From the NCBI GenBank assembly GCA_012518325.1, contig JAAYSR010000198.1, positions 1 to 9,711 on the forward strand: a stretch of DNA of 9,711 nt. The letters are read 5' to 3'. The position numbers and the translations under genes were made by a program. This DNA is from Bacillota bacterium. GTDB taxonomy: Bacteria; Bacillota; Limnochordia; Darwinibacteriales; Darwinibacteriaceae. Under the pieces are notes generated by a model. That model was not told the DNA's origin. It searched no databases and worked only from the letters and a program-made list of their open reading frames with translations. This document shows positions 5,586 through 9,711 of the stretch, one piece after another (position 1 is the stretch's first letter; each line of letters begins with the position of its first letter).

Positions 5586-6668
5586 ATGTTAGTTGAACAG
5601 TACGGTCCATTGCACGGCAACATGTTTCAGATTATGGATGAGAACGGGATAATCCTTAGACCGGATCTTGTTCCTGAGCTGAGCGATCAGGAATGGCTGG
5701 AGCTTTATAAAGTAATGGTGAAAACTAGGTGCGCCGATGACAACGCCCTAAAACTGCAGCGTCAGGGCCGCATGCTGACCTATGCCCCCAACACGGGCCA
5801 GGAGGCTGCCCAGGTGGGTTCTGCGGCAGCCATGGCGGAAAAGGACTGGCTGGTGCCGGCCTTTAGGGAACTGGGGGCCTGGCTGCTGCGGGGAGTGGAT
5901 TTGGAAAAGGTATATCTTTACTGGTACGGCAATGAGTTCGGCAGCCAGTTTCCTGAACATGTCCGGGTGCTGCCCATTGCAGTTCCCATTGCTTCCCAGC
6001 TGCAGCATGCAGTCGGCATTGCCATGGCGAGCAATATCAAAGGGGAAAAAGATGTGACTGTGGCTTACGTTGGCGACGGGGGAACCTCCACCGGCGACTT
6101 TAACGAAGCCCTCAATTTCGCGGGTGTTTTTAATGCGCCCGTTGTTTTTATCATCCAGAACAACCAGTATGCAATCTCAGTGGCCAGGCAGAAACAGACC
6201 AGGGCTGAAACTCTGGTCCAAAAGGCAGTAGCGGCAGGCATTCCCGGCATTTTGGCAGACGGCAACGACCTGATGGCGATGTATGCCGCCACGAAAGAAG
6301 CTGTGGAGAGAGCCCGGTCCGGCGGCGGCCCCACTTTGATTGAAGCCTACACTTATCGCCTCGGCGCCCATACCACCTCTGACGATCCTACCAAGTACCG
6401 CCAGGATGAAGAAGTGGAACAGTGGCAGGTCAAGGATCCCATCAGGCGGATGAAGGCCTATCTAACCAAGAGGGGAGTCTGGAGCGAAGGGGACGATCTC
6501 AGCCTGATTGAACAGTACAGCCAGGAAGCGCTGGAGGTGTTCCGCAAGGTGGAAGCCAGCGGAGAGACCAGACTGGAAGATATTTTCCACTATCACTTCC
6601 AGGAAACTCCTGCGCACTTGACTGAGCAGTATGAAGAGTATGTGCAGTACCTCAAGGAGGTGGAGTAA
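5586..6668 (+). CDS. pdhA: Pyruvate (2-oxoacid) dehydrogenase E1 component, alpha subunit
   Basis: This 360-residue subunit, with the beta subunit, decarboxylates pyruvate on thiamine diphosphate and transfers the acetyl group to lipoyl-E2. The TPP-binding motif runs from GDGGTSTGDFNEA (163-) to the Asn pair 192-193. Other family landmarks are YAPNTGQEAAQVGSAAAM, the loop RLGAHTTSDDPTKYR, and the opening RPDLVPELSDQEWLELYKVMV. Length is near the usual 360-370. The frame is open upstream to 5508, but those codons overlap the promoter. The ATG at 5586 is preferred, with AAAAGGA about 11 bases before it. RLGAHTTSDDP also occurs in branched-chain and other 2-oxoacid dehydrogenases, so the substrate is inferred from overall similarity to PdhA-type proteins. 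It is the first gene of a four-gene operon and its stop abuts the next start. Confidence 0.88.
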   Translation: MLVEQYGPLHGNMFQIMDENGIILRPDLVPELSDQEWLELYKVMVKTRCADDNALKLQRQGRMLTYAPNTGQEAAQVGSAAAMAEKDWLVPAFRELGAWLLRGVDLEKVYLYWYGNEFGSQFPEHVRVLPIAVPIASQLQHAVGIAMASNIKGEKDVTVAYVGDGGTSTGDFNEALNFAGVFNAPVVFIIQNNQYAISVARQKQTRAETLVQKAVAAGIPGILADGNDLMAMYAATKEAVERARSGGGPTLIEAYTYRLGAHTTSDDPTKYRQDEEVEQWQVKDPIRRMKAYLTKRGVWSEGDDLSLIEQYSQEALEVFRKVEASGETRLEDIFHYHFQETPAHLTEQYEEYVQYLKEVE

Positions 6669-7646
6669 ATGGCGGTTATGAACCTGATCAGCGCAGTTAA
6701 TCACACCCTGGATTTGGAGCTCGGCCGTGATGAGAGTGTTGTAGTCTTTGGTGAAGACGTGGGGCTGGAAGGCGGCGTATTCCGGGCAACTGTAGGTTTG
6801 CAGCAGAAGTACGGGGAAAAGCGGGTGTTTGATACGCCCCTGGCGGAATCTGCCATCATCGGCACTGCTGTGGGTATGGCCATTAACGGGCTGAGGCCGG
6901 TGGCGGAAATCCAGTTTTCCGGCTTTATCTACCCCGCCTACAACCAGATTATCTCCCATGTGGCCCGCATGCGGAACCGCACCCGGGGCAGACTCAGCCT
7001 GCCCATGGTGATTCGCATGCCCCACGGCGGCGGAATTAAAGCGTTGGAACACCATTCCGAGAGCCTGGACACGCTCCTTGGCCATATCCCCGGGCTGAAG
7101 GTGGTCACGCCGTCTACGCCCTATGATGCCAAGGGCCTTTTGCTCTCGGCGATCCGGGACGAAGATCCGGTAATTTTCCTGGAACCCTCCAAGATCTACC
7201 GGGCCTTCAGGCAGGAGGTTCCGGAAGAGGACTACACCATTCCCATCGGCAAGGCCAAAGTTTTAAGGGAAGGGACTGATGTAACAGTGGTGTCCTGGGG
7301 CGCCTATGTCCATGAAGTGCTTAAGGCTGCAGAGCTTTTGGCGGAGGAAGGCATCAGCGCAGAGGTGATCGACTTGCGCACCATCTCACCTATCGACCGG
7401 GATGCCATCCTCGAGTCGGTGAAGAAAACCGGACGCTTTGTGGCAGTTCACGAGGCGGCCAAATCCTTCGGGCCGGGGGCAGAGCTGATAGCGTTGGTCA
7501 ACGAAGGGGCTTTCCTCTACCTGGAAGCGCCGCCTGCCCGGATTGCCGGCTTTGACGTCACGATTCCCATTCCCAGAGGCGAGCACCACTACTTCCTGGA
7601 TGCGCAGCGGATGGCCTACGGCATCAGAAAAGTTGCCAACTACTAG
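6669..7646 (+). CDS. pdhB: Pyruvate (2-oxoacid) dehydrogenase E1 component, beta subunit
   Basis: This 325-residue beta subunit forms the alpha2beta2 E1 enzyme with the preceding gene product. GEDVGLEGGVF is at 28-38. DTPLAESAIIG contains E60, the glutamate expected to activate thiamine diphosphate. GGGIKALEHHSES holds the active-site His pair 128-129. The C-terminal transketolase-like domain (about 200-325) carries VVSWGAYVHEVLKAAELL and DLRTISPIDRDAIL, and the protein ends MAYGIRKVANY, typical of the family. The ATG follows the alpha-subunit stop with no gap (TAAATG), and AAGGAGG lies eight bases upstream inside the previous gene, so the two subunits are translationally coupled. Length is the usual 325. 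Pyruvate rather than a branched-chain acid is the likely substrate, but not proven. Confidence 0.9.
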   Translation: MAVMNLISAVNHTLDLELGRDESVVVFGEDVGLEGGVFRATVGLQQKYGEKRVFDTPLAESAIIGTAVGMAINGLRPVAEIQFSGFIYPAYNQIISHVARMRNRTRGRLSLPMVIRMPHGGGIKALEHHSESLDTLLGHIPGLKVVTPSTPYDAKGLLLSAIRDEDPVIFLEPSKIYRAFRQEVPEEDYTIPIGKAKVLREGTDVTVVSWGAYVHEVLKAAELLAEEGISAEVIDLRTISPIDRDAILESVKKTGRFVAVHEAAKSFGPGAELIALVNEGAFLYLEAPPARIAGFDVTIPIPRGEHHYFLDAQRMAYGIRKVANY

Positions 7647-7661
7647 AGGGGAGAGTTGACT

Positions 7662-8954
7662 ATGCTTGAATTTAGGTTTCCCGATATCGGCGAAGGAATC
7701 GCCGAAGGTGTGATTCTCAAATGGTTTGTAGATGTGGGGCAGAAGGTCAAGGAGGGAGACTCCCTGTTTCTGGTGGAAACGGATAAGGTCAATGCGGAAA
7801 TACCGTCCCCGGCCGCGGGCACTGTTTTGTCCAGGCATGGCGCAGTTGGGGATACCATTAATGTAGGGGACGTGGTAGTCACCATCGGCGAAAACGGGGC
7901 GGTGCCCAAGACCAAGCCTGAGCCTGAACCAGCCCAGATGGAAGCAGTAGAAGAAGAAAACGCCGGCGTGGTTGGCATGCTGGAGACTTCGTCAGTCGTA
8001 CTGGCCACAAGCCGGGAGGCAGGCAGCGGAGCCCCTGTCCCTGCTAGGCAGAAGGTTCTGGCCACCCCTGTCGCCAGGCACCTGGCCAGGGAACTTGGGG
8101 TGGACATCACCCAGGTCCAGGGCACAGGCCCTGCGGGGAGGGTGATGAAAGAAGACATTCACAAAGCCGCCGGGCTCCTTGGGGGCAAGAGGGAAGATGA
8201 CCCTTCCCCGGCTGCAGTCTCTTCGTCTGCAGCGTCTAACGGCGCGGTACCTGCGCTGGAAGAGAGGGTGCCCCTCACGCAGCTGGGCAAGGCCGCAGCC
8301 AGGACTATGTCCCTTTCCAAACAGGAAATACCCCATGCGGCTGTAATGGATGAGTTCGATGTTACCGAACTGGTTCGCTTTAGAAGCGAAGCTAAGGAAC
8401 TGGCGGAAGGCCAGGGTGCCAAGCTCACCTATATGGCCTTTATCATCAAGGCTGCGGTTTTGGCCCTGCAGGAATTTCCGGTGTTTAATGCCGGCTTTGA
8501 TGCGTTCGCCCAAGAAATTGTGGTGAAAAAGCAGTACAACATCGGCATTGCGGTAGATACCGCCGACGGCCTGTTAGTACCTGTGATCAAAAATGCCGAC
8601 GGGCTGGGCATTCTGCCCCTGGCCAGGCAGGTTGCGGTGCTGGCGGAAAAAGCGAAGGCGCGCACCCTGACGCTGGATGAGATCCAGGGCGGCACCTTTA
8701 CTTTAACCAACTACGGTGCGGTGGGGGCCCTTTCCGGACTGCCGGTGATCAAGCATCCGGAAGCTGCGATCCTCGGCATCGGCACCATCACGAAAAAGCC
8801 TGTGGTCAGTGAAGATGATGCCATCGTGATTCGGCACATGCTCCCTGTAACCTTGGCTTTCGATCACCGCTTCATCGACGGGGGCAGTGCCGGCAGGTTT
8901 ATGCAGCGCCTGAAGGGGCTGCTGCAGGAGCCGCGGCTGCTGCTCCTCAGCTGA
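7662..8954 (+). CDS. pdhC: Dihydrolipoamide acetyltransferase (E2)
   Basis: This 430-residue E2 core takes the acyl group from E1 on its lipoyl arm and passes it to CoA. One lipoyl domain occupies residues 1-77, with lipoyl lysine K42 in VETDKVNAEIPSP. An acidic/Pro linker leads to the peripheral-subunit-binding domain at about 131-170 (LATPVARHLARELGVDITQV, then GTGPAGRVMKEDI). An Ala/Ser linker follows, and then the catalytic domain from about 203. The catalytic motif DHRFIDGG places H402 and D406, the HRxxDG pair of acyltransferases. The protein ends with a short Leu-rich tail. The ATG at 7662 is chosen, with AGGGGAG 8-9 bases before it; the TTG at 7656 would lie too close. A single lipoyl domain is common in Gram-positive E2. 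It begins 15 bases after the beta subunit. Confidence 0.9.
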   Translation: MLEFRFPDIGEGIAEGVILKWFVDVGQKVKEGDSLFLVETDKVNAEIPSPAAGTVLSRHGAVGDTINVGDVVVTIGENGAVPKTKPEPEPAQMEAVEEENAGVVGMLETSSVVLATSREAGSGAPVPARQKVLATPVARHLARELGVDITQVQGTGPAGRVMKEDIHKAAGLLGGKREDDPSPAAVSSSAASNGAVPALEERVPLTQLGKAAARTMSLSKQEIPHAAVMDEFDVTELVRFRSEAKELAEGQGAKLTYMAFIIKAAVLALQEFPVFNAGFDAFAQEIVVKKQYNIGIAVDTADGLLVPVIKNADGLGILPLARQVAVLAEKAKARTLTLDEIQGGTFTLTNYGAVGALSGLPVIKHPEAAILGIGTITKKPVVSEDDAIVIRHMLPVTLAFDHRFIDGGSAGRFMQRLKGLLQEPRLLLLS

Positions 8955-8972
8955 CCCAAGGGAGGGATCAAA

Positions 8973-9711
8973 TTGGATTACAAAATTGCCATTCTCGGCG
9001 GAGGTCCCGGAGGCTACGTGGCGGCCATCAAGGCCGCCCAGCTCGGGGCTGAAACCGTACTCATAGAAAAGTCAGAGGTGGGGGGCGTGTGCCTTAACGA
9101 AGGCTGCATTCCCACCAAGACGCTCTTGAAAAGCGCCAAGGTGTACCAGGATATGCTGAACTCAGAAACCTACGGGATTCAATTAGCGGGCAAGAATGAG
9201 ATTTCCCTGGACTGGGCCGCCATGCTCCGGCGGAAAGACAGTGTGGTGGGGCAGCTCACTTCGGGGGTTCGGGGCCTGCTCCAGAAAAACGGCGTGGAAG
9301 TGGTGAGCGGCTGGGGAGAGGTCGTGGACCCTCACACCATCAATGTAGAGGGCCAGGTGCTTACTGCGGAGCATCTGATCATTGCCACCGGCTCCAGGCC
9401 CAACCTTCCGCCCATTCCGGGCTTGGAAGGCTCTTTGGCAGAGGGGCACGCGGTGACGAGCACCGGAGCGCTGAATTTCCCCGAGATTCCCCGGGAACTG
9501 GTTGTAGTGGGCGGCGGGGTTGTAGGTATTGAGTTCGCTGTGCTGTTTAACGCCTTAGGCAGTAAAGTTACGGTGCTGGAAAGGTACTCCGTCCTGGGCA
9601 GCCTGGATCGGGACCTGCAGCAGTTCATGCTGCGCACGCTGCGCAAGAAGGGCGTGGAAATCCTGGAAGGGGCTGAGATAGAGGGCTTTGCAGGCCCGAA
9701 GGTGTTGGCCA
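8973..9711 (+). CDS. lpdA: Dihydrolipoyl dehydrogenase (E3), 3' end missing
   Basis: The frame runs open from a TTG at 8973 to the window edge, giving 246 codons of a protein normally about 450-470 long. This FAD flavoenzyme reoxidises the dihydrolipoyl arm of E2 and makes NADH. The N-terminal FAD motif is KIAILGGGPGGYVAA (4-18). The redox-active disulphide is C40 and C45 in GGVCLNEGCIPTKTLL. ATGSRPNLPPIPG is the second FAD contact. VVVGGGVVGIEFAVLF (177-192) is the NAD-binding glycine motif. There is no N-terminal lipoyl domain, unlike some Gram-positive E3 enzymes. GGAGGG lies six bases before the TTG, and the gene starts 18 bases after the E2 stop, so it is clearly in the operon. The missing half would hold the rest of the NAD domain and the dimer interface with the His-Glu base. 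Confidence 0.92.
   Translation, partial: MDYKIAILGGGPGGYVAAIKAAQLGAETVLIEKSEVGGVCLNEGCIPTKTLLKSAKVYQDMLNSETYGIQLAGKNEISLDWAAMLRRKDSVVGQLTSGVRGLLQKNGVEVVSGWGEVVDPHTINVEGQVLTAEHLIIATGSRPNLPPIPGLEGSLAEGHAVTSTGALNFPEIPRELVVVGGGVVGIEFAVLFNALGSKVTVLERYSVLGSLDRDLQQFMLRTLRKKGVEILEGAEIEGFAGPKVLA

Noticed and set aside
6462..7085. A 207-codon minus-strand frame across the E1-alpha/E1-beta junction
   Set aside because: Both E1 subunits are clearly coding on the plus strand with all motifs intact; the antisense frame has no recognisable content.
1..9711. CRISPR arrays, tRNA or rRNA genes, transposase genes, phage genes
   Set aside because: I looked for regular short repeats, tRNA-like cloverleaf sequences and transposase or integrase motifs and saw none. 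The only repeat arrays are the protein-level leucine-rich repeats and the inverted repeats listed.

Overview
The window (moderately GC-rich, compact, with AGGAGG-like ribosome binding sites and several TTG/GTG starts) looks like chromosomal DNA of a Gram-positive bacterium of the Bacillota. A YjfB-type motility protein, a C_GCAxxG_C_C redox protein and a GH94 cellobiose phosphorylase point to a clostridial or neighbouring class rather than to Bacillus itself. No lower rank can be supported from the sequence alone. I see no phage, plasmid, CRISPR, tRNA or rRNA signature.

Layout: (1) 1-1405, plus strand: the 3' part of a leucine-rich-repeat protein cut by the window edge, then a C_GCAxxG_C_C redox protein and a small YjfB-type protein, closed by a strong hairpin terminator at 1410-1432 that serves both strands. 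(2) 1449-1970, minus strand: a bacterioferritin-type di-iron protein with all ferroxidase ligands. Its likely TTG start lies inside a longer open frame, and a perfect dyad sits between its promoter and its ribosome binding site. (3) 2170-4602, plus strand: an intact cytoplasmic cellobiose phosphorylase of GH94. (4) 4603-4777: a non-coding stretch with a 22-bp near-perfect inverted repeat that may be a dispersed palindromic element. (5) 4778-5416: an unrecognised protein with a predicted beta-sandwich and a C-terminal hydrophobic tail, followed by an apparent intrinsic terminator. (6) 5508-9711: a well-formed sigma-A promoter and a tightly spaced operon for the 2-oxoacid (pyruvate) dehydrogenase complex: E1-alpha, E1-beta, E2 and the first 246 codons of E3, which runs off the window.

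How the genes fit together: cellobiose phosphorylase would cleave imported cellobiose with phosphate to glucose 1-phosphate and glucose, which feed glycolysis. The dehydrogenase complex would then convert pyruvate to acetyl-CoA and NADH. The bacterioferritin-like protein would store iron and remove peroxide or oxygen, which suits an organism that meets some oxygen. No wholly new system is evident. The least explained items are the tail-anchored protein, the palindromic element next to it, and the operator-like dyads at the bacterioferritin and dehydrogenase promoters.
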